From: Natrinema soli
GTDB lineage: Archaea; Halobacteriota; Halobacteria; Halobacteriales; Natrialbaceae
Assembly: GCF_028618695.1 (NCBI RefSeq)
Contig: NZ_JAQIVI010000022.1
Coordinates: 62,001-126,000 of the forward strand
DNA: 64,000 nucleotides
Direction of reading: 5' to 3'
Within the stretch, counting starts at the first letter, position 1; each line of letters begins with the position of its first letter. The position numbers and the translations under genes were made by a program. A model generated the notes under the pieces. The model saw only the letters and a program-made list of their open reading frames with translations, did not search any database and was not told where the DNA came from. Shown piece after piece: positions 35,993 to 45,203 of this stretch.

Positions 35993-36634
35993 TCAAACGA
36001 GTTCCATGATGACCTTCGATTCGATTTTCCGCAGGTGTTCACCAACCGTCCCGGCAGAGATATTCGCGCGCTCTGCGAGGTCGCGGAGGGTCGCACGCCG
36101 CGGCATCTCGTAATAGCCCTCATTGATCGCTAGTTCCAACAGTTCTTGTTGCCGATCCGTCAGTAGCGACGCAAGCTGGCGCATGTCTGGGTGATACTCG
36201 CCGATCGCTTCGAGCGTAATCCGAATCTCGTCTGGGATTTCCGTGATCGCCTCTCGGATCTTCTTGTCCTCTCCGATCATTGTTACCCGAAGCCCACCCT
36301 GAGCGGTGTATTCCATCGGCCAGTCCACAACGATCTCATATCGTCGGAATATACTGAGGAGGTCGGTCATGAGGGCATTTGCTCGAAAATGGAGGTAGAC
36401 TAGCCCTTCCGATGCCTCAGACCGCTCAACTGATAGCACCTCTGGATCCGCCTCTAATACTTCCGTACTCTGTTTCAGGTCACCACGGAGTTGATACAAT
36501 GCGACGCCGGTTCCGTCATCCAGGAGATTGATGTAGTGAATCGCTTCCCCTTTCACTGCTTGATCGGTGGCGGACTCACCGCTAGGACAGCGTTCATCGT
36601 CGACCTGCGGAATGACGAACGTAATATATCTCAC
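35993..36634 (-). CDS. HTH-10 family (bacterio-opsin-activator-like) transcriptional regulator
   Basis: The 213 residues have an N-terminal sensory part with no named domain and the HTH-10 domain at about 155-213: LLTDRQQELLELAINEGYYE, MPRRATLRDLAERANIS and AGTVGEHLRKIESK. The family controls diverse haloarchaeal genes. It shares plan and motifs with the protein at 47753. The divergent methyltransferase at 36830 may be a target. Confidence 0.9.
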   Translation of the reverse strand: MRYITFVIPQVDDERCPSGESATDQAVKGEAIHYINLLDDGTGVALYQLRGDLKQSTEVLEADPEVLSVERSEASEGLVYLHFRANALMTDLLSIFRRYEIVVDWPMEYTAQGGLRVTMIGEDKKIREAITEIPDEIRITLEAIGEYHPDMRQLASLLTDRQQELLELAINEGYYEMPRRATLRDLAERANISAGTVGEHLRKIESKVIMELV

Positions 36635-36829
36635 ACTATCGATCCGCCTTTTTGTCCACAGGGCCCTCGGATGACTGTATCCGGTCGCTCCGTCTAGTGA
36701 CGAGTTGATCGGGTTGGCTCTGATGGCAGTGGTGCATCACTGGAAGAGTACGCGGTATACGTATTTAAACCCGCCTCAGATGTATGGCGCTGTTCGCATG
36801 CATCGGCGGACCGTCTATATCACCAACGC

Positions 36830-37588
36830 ATGTCGAACAGAAAAGCTGAAAAACCCAACGCGAACCGGACGGAATCGAGACCATCAACTCCCTGTCATCG
36901 GGTCATCGCCGCGCTCGATGAGCGCTTCGACCTTGCCGAGCACCGGCGGTATCTCGCGCGCGACCTCGAAGGGGTGATACTGGATCTCGGCGCGGGGAGC
37001 GGTGCGATGTTTCCATACCTACGAACAGCCGCTCAACAGCAACCAGCGCTTCATCTGCATGCAATCGAACCAGATCCCGACAGGCGGCGGCAGGCGAAGC
37101 AAACAGCCAGCACGCACGAGTTAGATGTAGATCTGCGATCAGGACGGGTTGAATCCCTTCCCTATGCGGACGATACGTTCGACGTGGTCATCGCCTCCGC
37201 GGTGTTCTGTACGGTACAGGATCCCTCTCGTGCCCTCGAGGAAGTCCATCGCGTCGTGAAGCCGGATGGTGAATTCCGATTTTTCGAACACGTTCGGTCG
37301 GACGGACTACGTGGCTACGTCCAGGACGCATTGACACCACTCTGGAAACGGGTCGATAACGGCTGCCATCTCGACCGTCGAACGGACGACTGGATCGCAG
37401 CAGGTCCCTTCGCTCTCGACGAAATCGAAACGCTGAGTTTCGGTATTACCCCTGTCAGACCATTCGTGCGGGGAATTGCTACGCCAGTGGGTCATACCGA
37501 GACTGACGACCAAATCGAGAGGAGGACGTCCGTCTCTTCGGCCATCGTGAGATCCTCGAGTGATGACAGATTTCAGGAGGTGTCCTGA
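36830..37588 (+). CDS. class I SAM-dependent methyltransferase
   Basis: The 252-residue protein has motif I VILDLGAGSGAMFPYL (about 47-62), ALHLHAIEPDPDRRRQAKQT for the ribose-binding acidic residue, and FDVVIASAVFCTV. The plan is that of UbiE/phospholipid-type methyltransferases. The last 30 residues are Ser- and Asp-rich. A small membrane protein gene starts three bases after its stop. Confidence 0.87.
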   Translation: MSNRKAEKPNANRTESRPSTPCHRVIAALDERFDLAEHRRYLARDLEGVILDLGAGSGAMFPYLRTAAQQQPALHLHAIEPDPDRRRQAKQTASTHELDVDLRSGRVESLPYADDTFDVVIASAVFCTVQDPSRALEEVHRVVKPDGEFRFFEHVRSDGLRGYVQDALTPLWKRVDNGCHLDRRTDDWIAAGPFALDEIETLSFGITPVRPFVRGIATPVGHTETDDQIERRTSVSSAIVRSSSDDRFQEVS

Positions 37589-37591
37589 AAC

Positions 37592-37819
37592 ATGAACGCG
37601 AGATCGACCGTATCGATGATCCTCGGCGTCCTCGTGGCGCTTCTCGGAATGTTATGGATAGTGCAAGGCCTTGGAATCATCCAGATTGATCCCATCTTGT
37701 GCGTCGCAGACTGCGAACCGATCACTGGAAGATCGGTGCAGTGGACGGTCATCGGTGTGATAGCCCTATTGGTGGGAATCGTCACTGTCCGGGCGGGTCT
37801 GCGACGCGCGAATCGATGA
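37592..37819 (+). CDS. small two-helix membrane protein
   Basis: The 75 residues have two hydrophobic helices (about 5-25 and 50-68) joined by a short loop with two Cys (ILCVADCEP). It is in an operon with the methyltransferase. Unknown function. Confidence 0.7.
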   Translation: MNARSTVSMILGVLVALLGMLWIVQGLGIIQIDPILCVADCEPITGRSVQWTVIGVIALLVGIVTVRAGLRRANR

Positions 37820-38007
37820 CGGATCCTGTTAGCGCTCTCGCCACGATCAGTGAATGTGGATAAGTTACGGTGGTCTCACGTTTCGTCGTTCGTCATCCCA
37901 CATTTGAAATCGGTCGCCACTCCTCCGATGAGGGATATTCAGAACGGAGCGCCACTCGTCACCTGACCGGACGGCTATTAGTGGTCCTCCGCGAAACAGT
38001 GAATGAT

Positions 38008-38601
38008 ATGAACGAGATGGAACCGACGTTCTTCACGTCGATGGATGCCTTCCGCTCGTGGCTCGAGGAGAACCACGACACGACCGAAGAGCTGTGGGTC
38101 GGCTATTACAAGAAAGACGCCGAGGAAACAGGTATCAGCTACGGTGAATCGGTCGAACAGGCGATCTGCTTCGGCTGGATTGACGGCCTGATCAACGGGA
38201 TCGACGACGAGACGTACAAGCGCCGGTTCACTCCCCGCAACCCGGATAGCAAGTGGTCGAAGGCCAACAGAGAGCGTGCCCTGACGATGATCGAAACGGG
38301 GCAGATGACCCCGGCCGGGATGGAGCTGGTGGAGGCCGCGAAGGCATCCGGTGAGTGGAACGAGGCGTACCGACTGGGCGACGACCACGAGATTCCCGAC
38401 GAACTGGAGGCTGCGCTGAACGAAAACGAGGATGCCTGGGAAAACTTCCAGAACTTCTCGAACTCGGATCAGCATGCGTTCATCGCGGCGGTCGAGGACG
38501 CGAAAACGGCCGAGACGAAAGAGAGACGAATCGAGCGGACTGTAGAACTCGCGGCGCAAAATCTGACAGTATACGATGAGAACAACAAACGACGGCTGTG
38601 A
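38008..38601 (+). CDS. YdeI/OmpD-associated family protein
   Basis: The 197 residues, from MNEMEPTFF, match the family: FRSWLEENHDTTEELWVGYY, QAICFGWIDGLINGIDD, RRFTPRNPDSKWSKANRERA, and a C-terminal PDELEAALNENEDAWENFQN. In bacteria these proteins have been linked to bacteriocin or antibiotic tolerance. The upstream in-frame extension to 37870 is not used because the family starts near this ATG. Confidence 0.87.
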   Translation: MNEMEPTFFTSMDAFRSWLEENHDTTEELWVGYYKKDAEETGISYGESVEQAICFGWIDGLINGIDDETYKRRFTPRNPDSKWSKANRERALTMIETGQMTPAGMELVEAAKASGEWNEAYRLGDDHEIPDELEAALNENEDAWENFQNFSNSDQHAFIAAVEDAKTAETKERRIERTVELAAQNLTVYDENNKRRL

Positions 38602-38708
38602 GGGATCGTCGGTCTGATTCGTGGTGACCCCGTCCAGTATAGTCCCATAATCTATCGATGTAAACGCCTCTCAGTCGACTCGAGCGACTGCTGCGTCTTC
38701 TTTGCTCG

Positions 38709-39155
38709 TTATCGGCTGCGGATGTCCTCGAGAATCGCTCGGATATCCTCACTCACATCCATGCTCGCAAGCTCGTCGCTCACGTCGATTGCGGCGAGTT
38801 CGGCGTCAACGCCGCCGTGGCTCTGGAGCACCAACACTTGGTAGAGATATGAGAGCCGAAACAGTGTGACTGCCTGCTCGACATCGGCCGCTGCTTCGAC
38901 GTGGAAGGTGGTCGCGCGGTCCGACACGACGTGGTGTTCCCCGGTTTCACCTTCTGCAATCAACTGCTTTCGGAGTGCTTGTGGATACCCGATGTCCACC
39001 GGGCCCCACGAGTGAATGTGGCCGATGTCTCTGTCCTCCACCCGGAAGGTCGTCGAGCTGAACCGACCTTCATCCGTTACGATTCCCGGCCACGATGAAA
39101 CCGTTTCAGTGACCTGCTCGAGGTACGTCTCGTGTTGATGATCTTCGGTCGTCAT
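38709..39155 (-). CDS. luciferase-domain (DUF5519-like) protein
   Basis: From MTTEDHQHE the 148 residues carry the DUF5519 pattern: ETVSSWPGIVTDEGRFSSTT, DIGHIHSWGPVDIGYP, HHVVSDRATTFHV and AVTLFRLSYLYQVL. Molecular function is unknown; the name comes from sequence similarity to a luciferase region. ATG 39197 would add 14 residues. Confidence 0.75.
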   Translation of the reverse strand: MTTEDHQHETYLEQVTETVSSWPGIVTDEGRFSSTTFRVEDRDIGHIHSWGPVDIGYPQALRKQLIAEGETGEHHVVSDRATTFHVEAAADVEQAVTLFRLSYLYQVLVLQSHGGVDAELAAIDVSDELASMDVSEDIRAILEDIRSR

Positions 39156-39242
39156 CGTCTCGTAGTAGCGTTTTTCTCCATGTCGTTCCGATTGCATTGA
39201 CCTCGCCTCATACCTTCAAACCCTACTCTGAACAGCGCCTCC

Positions 39243-39560
39243 CACCGGGATGATCGATCTCAAATTCGAGGTTTGCAAGCGAGTGGCCTCGTTGACGAAC
39301 TCATCAAGATGCCTCGTATCCGTGGCGTCCTTGATCTTGACTCGATCCCTGCACCCTCGACACTCTGTAAGGCGTTCGACCGTTTGGAGATGGCTGTCTG
39401 GCGGGTGTTACTGAACGTCTCGCTCGCGGATTTGCCGGTCAACGGTGTCACCGGCATTGACGCGTCCGGATTTGAGTGGGCTCATGCAGCAACTCCATGT
39501 CGGAAACGGTCGGTATCTGATCGGTCAAATACGGCTCTGACCGGTCACATCGGACGACGA
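39243..39560 (+). pseudogene. IS5-type transposase N-terminal remnant
   Basis: The frame reads ELIKMPRIRGVLDLDSIPAP, STLCKAFDRLEMAVWRVLLN and VNGVTGIDASGFEWAHA, ending where the first catalytic Asp region starts. The rest of the DDE core is missing. A fragment of the same family is at 59093 (STLCRAFDRLAMAVW). Confidence 0.75.
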
Positions 39561-39597
39561 GGTGTGAGACACTGCAATGCGTTCGTCGCGCAAAGCA

Positions 39598-40518
39598 TTA
39601 CTCGCTCCCGTCGAGCGGGTGGATGTAGGTGTAGTAGTTGAACAGATCCGTGTACGACGGTTCATCCGTGTCGACGAGCGGCGTTCCCGATCGGTCTCGT
39701 AGCGCCAACTCTACACGCTTCACGTCGACGTCGGCCGGGAGAAATCCGCGGATCTCGTCTCCACGTCGAAACAGTCTGTTTCCAACGAGGAGGTTTTCGG
39801 AAGGAACCGCGCCGCGCACTCGCAACACCGGCGGGAGTCGCTCGAAGAGGTCGTCGGGATAGCCGTTCGCGATGATGTCCCCGTCCCGAAGGAACGCGAT
39901 CCGATCGGCTATCTGCGCGTCAAGCGGCGCGTGACTCGTGACGAGGAACGTTTTCCCGTCGGCGCGCAGTTCCAGGAGGATATCGTGAAGTTCTCGAATG
40001 GTCGCGAGGTCGAGTTCGACGGTCGGTTCGTCGAGAACGTAGAACGGGACGTCGATCGTGAGCGTGATCGCGATCTCGATTTTCCGGCGCATTCCGCCCG
40101 AGTACTCCCCGACGAGTCGATCGATCTCGTCCCCGATTTCGAGCCGTTCTACGAGATCGCGCCACCGATTCGTTCCGTTGGGATGGAGGTCCTCGTAGAA
40201 CCGCAGGTTCTCCTCACCGGTGAGTTCCGGATCGGCCATCGCGCCCTGAAACATCACGCTCATCGAAGACTGGGCGTCGACGGGGGGTAGTCCATCGAAG
40301 AGTCGAATCTCGCCGCTGCTCGGATGAGCGCTGCCCGAGAGACACGACAGGAACACGGATTTGCCCGCGCCGTTCGGCCCCATCAGGAGCAGTATCTCGC
40401 CCTCCGCGATCGATAGGTCGATTCCGGTGAGGACCTCGTGGCTCCCGAAGCGTTTCGTCACGTTCGACGCGTCGACGATCGACGTCGACGCCGTCGTTTC
40501 GCGTACGGATTGCGCCAT
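39598..40518 (-). CDS. ABC transporter ATP-binding protein (ABC-2 type exporter)
   Basis: The 306-residue protein has Walker A MGPNGAGKS, signature EYSGGMRRK, and Walker B FYVLDEPTVELD, with the switch His in TSHAPLD. Of note, Thr-Val-Glu replaces the common Thr-Ser-Gly after DEP. The C-terminal 80 residues form a small accessory domain. It is translated with the permease gene 2 bases upstream. Confidence 0.93.
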   Translation of the reverse strand: MAQSVRETTASTSIVDASNVTKRFGSHEVLTGIDLSIAEGEILLLMGPNGAGKSVFLSCLSGSAHPSSGEIRLFDGLPPVDAQSSMSVMFQGAMADPELTGEENLRFYEDLHPNGTNRWRDLVERLEIGDEIDRLVGEYSGGMRRKIEIAITLTIDVPFYVLDEPTVELDLATIRELHDILLELRADGKTFLVTSHAPLDAQIADRIAFLRDGDIIANGYPDDLFERLPPVLRVRGAVPSENLLVGNRLFRRGDEIRGFLPADVDVKRVELALRDRSGTPLVDTDEPSYTDLFNYYTYIHPLDGSE

Positions 40519-40520
40519 CG

Positions 40521-41342
40521 TCAGTCACCTCCGTACGCGATTCGTCGAATGACCGCGATCGAGACCGCCAGCGAGGCGGTGGCGTAGCCGAGGAGAATTC
40601 CGACGTACTCGATCGAGTCGGGCGCTTCCGGCGGCGTCATCGACCCGAAGTTTTCGGCGCCGACCCAGTGGGCGATCTGCAGCCGCGTCGCGAGCGAGTT
40701 CGGCAGGTAGTTCACCATCTCCGCGCCCTCGGCGAGCATCTCCGGCGACGAGCCGTTGAAGCCGGTCACGAAGTAAGCCATCAGCGCCATCACGATGGCG
40801 ATCGTCGTCATCTGTTCGGGTTTCGTGACGACGAGCGCGATCATCATCGCGAGCGCCATCGCGATCAGGCAGAAGGAACCGAGCGTCAGCGCGAGGATTG
40901 CCACCGTCTCGATCGTCAGCGGTCCGAACGCCCCGCCGTGGGCGTACGCGACGAGGATCGTCACGAGGTACGACGCGACGCCGAGTACCGCGCCAGCAAC
41001 GAACCGACCGGCGAGATCGGCCGTCGGTGCGATCGGCATCGAACGGAGTTTTCGATACCGGTTCCCCTCGAGGTCGCGGGCGAACGCGCCCGCGAAAACG
41101 GCGACGGTGACGGTGAAGGCACCGAACAGCCCGTAGTTGATCCCGTTTACCGCTTTCATCGGCCCGAGATCGGTTCCCGGCGGGAGGTCGACGAAAAATT
41201 CGATCGTCAGGAAGTACCACAAGACCGGCCACGCGACGGTGAGGAAGACGATCATCTTGTTTCGACGCAGTTGCTGTAACTGTCGGCGCGCGAACGTCCG
41301 CGTCTGGGCCATCCACGGCACGCTGGTTCGTACAGTCGTCAT
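40521..41342 (-). CDS. ABC-2 type transporter permease
   Basis: From MTTVRTSVPW the 273 residues contain six hydrophobic helices (first at about RRNKMIVFLTVAWPVLWYFL), as in ABC-2 membrane subunits, and end IRRIAYGGD. It forms a half-operon with the ATPase. Substrate unknown; such pairs export lipids, drugs or peptides. A longer upstream extension is rejected. Confidence 0.88.
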   Translation of the reverse strand: MTTVRTSVPWMAQTRTFARRQLQQLRRNKMIVFLTVAWPVLWYFLTIEFFVDLPPGTDLGPMKAVNGINYGLFGAFTVTVAVFAGAFARDLEGNRYRKLRSMPIAPTADLAGRFVAGAVLGVASYLVTILVAYAHGGAFGPLTIETVAILALTLGSFCLIAMALAMMIALVVTKPEQMTTIAIVMALMAYFVTGFNGSSPEMLAEGAEMVNYLPNSLATRLQIAHWVGAENFGSMTPPEAPDSIEYVGILLGYATASLAVSIAVIRRIAYGGD

Positions 41343-41554
41343 CGTAGCTTCACGAGGAAACGGAGGAGTGAGACGAGAATAAGACGTCCAGCACGATCTC
41401 CAGGGCGGCATTCGTGCGAAACGATTATAAGGGGAAGTGGCTGCACCGTCACCGAGCCTCGTCGGCAGCAATTATGCGTCGATACGAAATCGTGCTGACG
41501 CGATCGAAACGAGCGCGTTCGTCGTTGAACGACTACAGCGGAATCCATTCGGTA

Positions 41555-41965
41555 TCAGTCAGCGGTTCGCCGCACCGCCCGACTCACCGCACCGTCCGAT
41601 CGGGGCCACGAGCGCTTCGTCGCGACGACCGCGAGCCAGAAGATTACGACGGCGACGACCGGGTGAATCGCGGTGGCCATCGACCCGAACGCGTGGGCCG
41701 TCGCGTACTGGACACTGATGAGCGCGAACAGCCCGATGGGGAACAGCCGCAACGGCCAGGAGAGCCGCCCCAGAAAGGCGACGAGTACCATGAGAATAGG
41801 AACGATCTCGAAGAGGTGGATGAACGTCCTGTGAAGTCCCCAGTTCGCCGGATCGACGAAGATCGCCATGCCGGCGATGTAGGTCTGGACGAGGACGCAC
41901 GCGGCGAACAGTCCCGCCAAAGTGCAGTAGCCGTAGCGTCCCCACGGCCGTTCGGACGCCGTCAT
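41555..41965 (-). CDS. DUF6220-like four-helix membrane protein
   Basis: The 136 residues from MTASERPWGRYGYCTLAGLF have four hydrophobic helices, with conserved His in WGLHRTFIHLFE and in QYATAHAFG, as in DUF6220 and related heme-A-synthase-like four-helix proteins. The His residues could bind heme; this is inference. Confidence 0.75.
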   Translation of the reverse strand: MTASERPWGRYGYCTLAGLFAACVLVQTYIAGMAIFVDPANWGLHRTFIHLFEIVPILMVLVAFLGRLSWPLRLFPIGLFALISVQYATAHAFGSMATAIHPVVAVVIFWLAVVATKRSWPRSDGAVSRAVRRTAD

Positions 41966-42322
41966 CCGATCACCCCGTCGGTCCACGCGTACAGAAAGTA
42001 GTTCTCCCCTGCTGTACTCGCTGCACCCGTCGGAATTCGAGTTGTCAGCGCCGTTCCATCGATCGCAGTAATCGGAACCATGGTCACTAGGCGACCCGGA
42101 GGAACGGTGGGGGATTAATCCGGATAGCACAGTCGCTGGAGCGGCGACCGTGCGTAAATGTTTATACCGCTCCCACGGGGTATCGACGTATGTCCCGAAC
42201 GAGGCCCCGATCCTCTCGCGGTTCGCAGCCGTCGCGGCGTCCGTCCGCAGGGAGGTGCAACCGACGGAGACGCGTACCGTAACGCGCGGGTCTCTCCCAT
42301 CGCAGACGTAACCGTCGTACTC
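41966..42322. other. divergent promoter region with possible leader ORF
   Basis: A TATA-like TTTATACC at about 42161-42168 lies about 25 bases before an ATG at 42190, which opens a 30-codon, Arg-rich ORF (42190-42282). The sensor-domain gene starts at 42323. No other gene is visible. Confidence 0.45.
42190..42282 (+). CDS. possible leaderless Arg-rich leader peptide
   Basis: The 30-residue ORF starts MSRTRPRSSRGSQPSRRP and has about 12 Arg. Its spacing from the TATA-like box fits leaderless initiation, and it ends 40 bases before the sensor ATG. It may be a chance ORF. If real it could couple translation of the sensor gene to Arg-tRNA supply. Confidence 0.25.
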   Translation: MSRTRPRSSRGSQPSRRPSAGRCNRRRRVP

Positions 42323-43075
42323 ATGTCTACGAAAAACCCCCCGGAAACACACTCTCTCGGCGGATTCCTCGGCCGCTGGATCGGCGCCCCCGCGAGGCTC
42401 CAGACGTATCGAAACCTCCTGTACGTACTGTCGATGTTCCCGCTGGGTATCGCGTATTTCAACGTTCTCATTATCGGGTTCACCACCGGGCTCGGACTCA
42501 CGATCGTTCTCGTCGGCGTCCCAATAGTCGTCGGCGTGCTCGCGGTCGCGACCGGGTTGGCCGGCTTCGAACGGACGCTCGTCCGCGTCTTGTTGGACGT
42601 CGAGGTTCCCGTCGAACGCGTTCCGAACGACCGGGGGCTGTGGACGATCGTAAAACGGCTCGTAACCGATCTCCGAACGTGGATGGCCGTCGCGTATCTC
42701 GTCAGCGTGTTCGTATTCGGGTCCGTCGCGTTCGGCGTGATCGCGTCGCTGGTGGCGACATCGTGGAGCTTTCTCTCCGCGCCGCTATACTACGAGGACG
42801 CGCCAGTCGTCGCGTACGGGCCGATTCCGCGCGGCGATTTTGCGCTCGACATCCTGTTCGGCTGGGATACGTTACTGGTCGGACTGCGAACGACGTTTCG
42901 CCTCGGTTCGTGGCAGGTAGACACCCTTCCCGGTGCGCTGTTCGTCGCCTGTCTCGGACTCGCCCTCCTGTTTCTCGTGACGTTGCCGCTCGTCAACGTA
43001 CTCGCCTCGGTGTGGGGCCGGTACGCCCGGGTCATGCTCACCGTTCCGCGATACTGGCGGCGGTTAGCGGACTAA
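42323..43075 (+). CDS. sensor-domain membrane protein without kinase domain
   Basis: The 250 residues from MSTKNPPETHSLGG form the putative-sensor domain that precedes histidine kinases or HTH domains in other archaea: PARLQTYRNLLYVLSMFPLG, IAYFNVLIIGFTTGLGLTIV and four to five membrane helices. No kinase or DNA-binding part follows, so it is a stand-alone form. The adjacent convergent operon (43115-44140) carries a regulator that might work with it. Confidence 0.78.
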   Translation: MSTKNPPETHSLGGFLGRWIGAPARLQTYRNLLYVLSMFPLGIAYFNVLIIGFTTGLGLTIVLVGVPIVVGVLAVATGLAGFERTLVRVLLDVEVPVERVPNDRGLWTIVKRLVTDLRTWMAVAYLVSVFVFGSVAFGVIASLVATSWSFLSAPLYYEDAPVVAYGPIPRGDFALDILFGWDTLLVGLRTTFRLGSWQVDTLPGALFVACLGLALLFLVTLPLVNVLASVWGRYARVMLTVPRYWRRLAD

Positions 43076-43114
43076 CCGTGGTCGAAGTTCGAGTATCGGC
43101 CGCGGCGACGGCGC

Positions 43115-43426
43115 CTACGCCTTCGTCAGTGCGTACAGGATCGCGAGCACGCCAGCGAGGTGGGCGATGGTGATGGCGAAGAGGATCTCCGCGTCCGTCG
43201 CCGGAAGCAGCGCCCCCACCCCGTAGTCAATGACGACCGGAACCGCGGTCAGGAAGGCGATGCCGACGGCGAGGTACAGCATCGGTCGGCTCCCGTTGCG
43301 CCGGTAGCCGTGGTAGGCGAGGAACGCGACGAACGATCCGACGATGGCGACCGCTGCCGCGAACGCGGCGATCGTCGCTTCCGCGTTCGCGATCGGGCCG
43401 ACGCCGTACAGGAGTAGGCCGATCAT
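43115..43426 (-). CDS. small membrane protein (DUF7521-like), copy 2
   Basis: The 103 residues have three hydrophobic helices and the pattern YLAVGIAFLTAVPVVIDYGV. The membrane protein encoded just upstream has a similar YLALGLVLLTTGPILIQFVL, so they are paralogues. Its start overlaps the stop of that gene by four bases. Function unknown. Confidence 0.75.
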   Translation of the reverse strand: MIGLLLYGVGPIANAEATIAAFAAAVAIVGSFVAFLAYHGYRRNGSRPMLYLAVGIAFLTAVPVVIDYGVGALLPATDAEILFAITIAHLAGVLAILYALTKA

Positions 43427-43791
43427 TTTCTCACCCGTTTCGATCGCGGAGAATCGCCGGACGCTCGGTTGCGCGAAACCCCATATATCGCGTACAGCGT
43501 GGCAGCGAGTCCGAGGAGTTTACTCGTATTCGCGGCTGCCGACCGACCGAGCGCGGAGACGTCGGTCAGGTTCGCGAGCACGAACTGGATCAAGATCGGT
43601 CCGGTCGTGAGAAGGACGAGCCCGAGCGCCAGGTAGAGCCGTCCCCGATCTCGGGAGTCGCTGTATCGACGAGCGACCAGATATGCTATCCCGAGCGACA
43701 GAACGGCGGTGACGACCAACCCAAGGAGCGTGAGGAGGACGAGGATCCTCTGGCCGCCCGTCGTCACTTGAAGGAGCACGAACGAACGCAT
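43423..43791 (-). CDS. small membrane protein (DUF7521-like), copy 1
   Basis: The 122 residues from MRSFVLLQVTTGG have three helices, a short basic loop (ARRYSDSRDRGRLYLALG) and a basic C-terminus. It follows the HTH regulator (stop at 43793) and overlaps it by none or a few bases. A HTH gene plus this type of membrane protein is a recurrent haloarchaeal pair. Confidence 0.75.
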   Translation of the reverse strand: MRSFVLLQVTTGGQRILVLLTLLGLVVTAVLSLGIAYLVARRYSDSRDRGRLYLALGLVLLTTGPILIQFVLANLTDVSALGRSAAANTSKLLGLAATLYAIYGVSRNRASGDSPRSKRVRK

Positions 43792-43792
43792 G

Positions 43793-44140
43793 TTAGCGCA
43801 ACCCCTCGAAGAGATCGGTGAATCGGTCGGCGGCGGTTTCCTCTCGGTACGTGACTCGGAGCTCGAACGACCCGTCGACAAGTTCGATCTCGATCCGTTC
43901 GAGCCGTGCGGCGTACGTGTGATAGTGGTGGCCGTCCTGATCGATTTGCAACCGCTCATCGACGAGATCGTGCTTCTGGAGGCGTTCGATGCGCCGGTAG
44001 ATCGTGGACACGGACGCATCGCACGCTTCGCTCAGTTCAGGTACGGACATTTCTCGTTCGCTGGTCTGGATGAGTATGTCGTGGGCGTATTCGTCCTCCA
44101 GGAGGGCGGCGATCTCTCGAACATCACTGTCCCCGGTCAT
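43793..44140 (-). CDS. winged-helix transcriptional regulator, first gene of a three-gene operon
   Basis: From MTGDSDVREIAALLEDEYAH the 115 residues form a winged helix with recognition helix ACDASVSTIYRRIERLQKHD and wing DQDGHHYHTYAARLERIEIE. The C-terminal half is beta-rich. It starts a compact operon with two membrane proteins and probably responds to their signal, or controls the operon. The in-frame extension upstream to 44287 is rejected because similarity begins at MTGDSD. Confidence 0.87.
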   Translation of the reverse strand: MTGDSDVREIAALLEDEYAHDILIQTSEREMSVPELSEACDASVSTIYRRIERLQKHDLVDERLQIDQDGHHYHTYAARLERIEIELVDGSFELRVTYREETAADRFTDLFEGLR

Positions 44141-44454
44141 TCCGCACGTCGGTGCCGAAATCGATCGGTGCCCTCGGGAGTGCTCCGTGCGGTGATCGAG
44201 GCGGCCATGCGATGTGCAGTATCGATCCGCGGCGGACATAAAACGAGCGTTGTAAACACCGCGATCGGCATCGGTGCGTACTCCCAATCCGCGAAACGCG
44301 ATTTCGCTCGCGGAGTTTCGGGTCCGATCGCTCGTCCGAAGCGCTGACGATGAGATACCTGATGACGGGAGCGGTCGTCAGTGGCCGGAGGGAGTGGCCG
44401 GAACCGACGGCGTTCGAGGTTGAGTGTCATCGGTGGACGCGTCACGTTCGGACG
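44141..44454. other. intergenic region without recognised features
   Basis: I see no gene, repeat or RNA here. It holds the promoter of the HTH operon. Confidence 0.4.
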
Positions 44455-44850
44455 TCAGTCGGCTCGCGATCGGTCGATTCCAGCAGCGGCGATACCGGCG
44501 AGCACACCCCACACGGCGTTGGTTAGGATGATAGCCGGGATCGCAAAGACGGGGGCCGAGAGCCCGCCCTGGAGAACGATACTCACGCCGATCGCGAGGA
44601 CGCCGTACGTCCCGCCCGCAATCGCCAGCGTCGGGATAGGTCGTCGGTCGCCGACCAGGACGACGACGCCGATCCAGAGGATCGTGATCACGACCATCGT
44701 TAGAACCGGTACCCAGGGCCGGCCATCTGAAACGCCGAAGACGCTCAGAAGCGGCATGACGAGGGCGAAGCCGCCGAGAAGCGAGCCGAGCTGCCAGTTT
44801 CTGGTCGAACGTACGGCGTTCGGGACGCGTTTCGCACGGAGTTGACTCAT
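44455..44850 (-). CDS. four-helix membrane protein of unknown function
   Basis: From MSQLRAKRVPNAVRSTRNWQ the 131 residues have a basic N-terminus and four hydrophobic helices (LLGGFALVMPLLSVF, VLTMVVITILWIGVVVLV, LAIAGGTYGVLAIGVSIVL, IPAIILTNAVWGVLAGIAA). No family is recognised. Confidence 0.65.
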   Translation of the reverse strand: MSQLRAKRVPNAVRSTRNWQLGSLLGGFALVMPLLSVFGVSDGRPWVPVLTMVVITILWIGVVVLVGDRRPIPTLAIAGGTYGVLAIGVSIVLQGGLSAPVFAIPAIILTNAVWGVLAGIAAAGIDRSRAD

Positions 44851-45203
44851 ACTGTTCGTGAATCCAGAGGTCGGCGCCGCAGGTAATCCGTATCCGCGAG
44901 TCGCTCGGCCGACGACTGTGCCCGTAGACATATATAGGAGTTCGCAGGAGACGCGGCACGGCCGTGCGAAGCGGGAGTCGGTTATCGGACCGATCGCCGT
45001 GTCGTTTCACAGCGCTATCGACATCCGGGGGAAATGCTCATGCCGATTTCCGACACCGGTGCTATCAGTAGCGTGCATGGAATCTAACCGCGGAGAGGGG
45101 AGGACGCTCATCGTCGGCGGTACCGGCACTTGAACTTCAGGCCGACCAATCAGAGGGTGTCGTAGAACGTTCCACACACCAACTGTGCTCAGCGTGACGG
45201 TCG
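44851..45203. other. intergenic region with a truncated gene start
   Basis: The region is non-coding except for an 18-codon ORF at 45077-45133, listed separately. Base composition shifts to more AT-rich from here through 47.6 kb. Confidence 0.4.
45077..45133 (+). pseudogene. N-terminal stub of a Rossmann-fold (NmrA/epimerase-like) gene
   Basis: MESNRGEGRTLIVGGTGT is followed by a stop. The LIVGGTGT strand-loop is the NAD(P)-binding start of NmrA/atypical SDR proteins. The rest of the gene is absent; the cut is at the left border of the AT-richer TetR/ABC segment. Confidence 0.5.
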
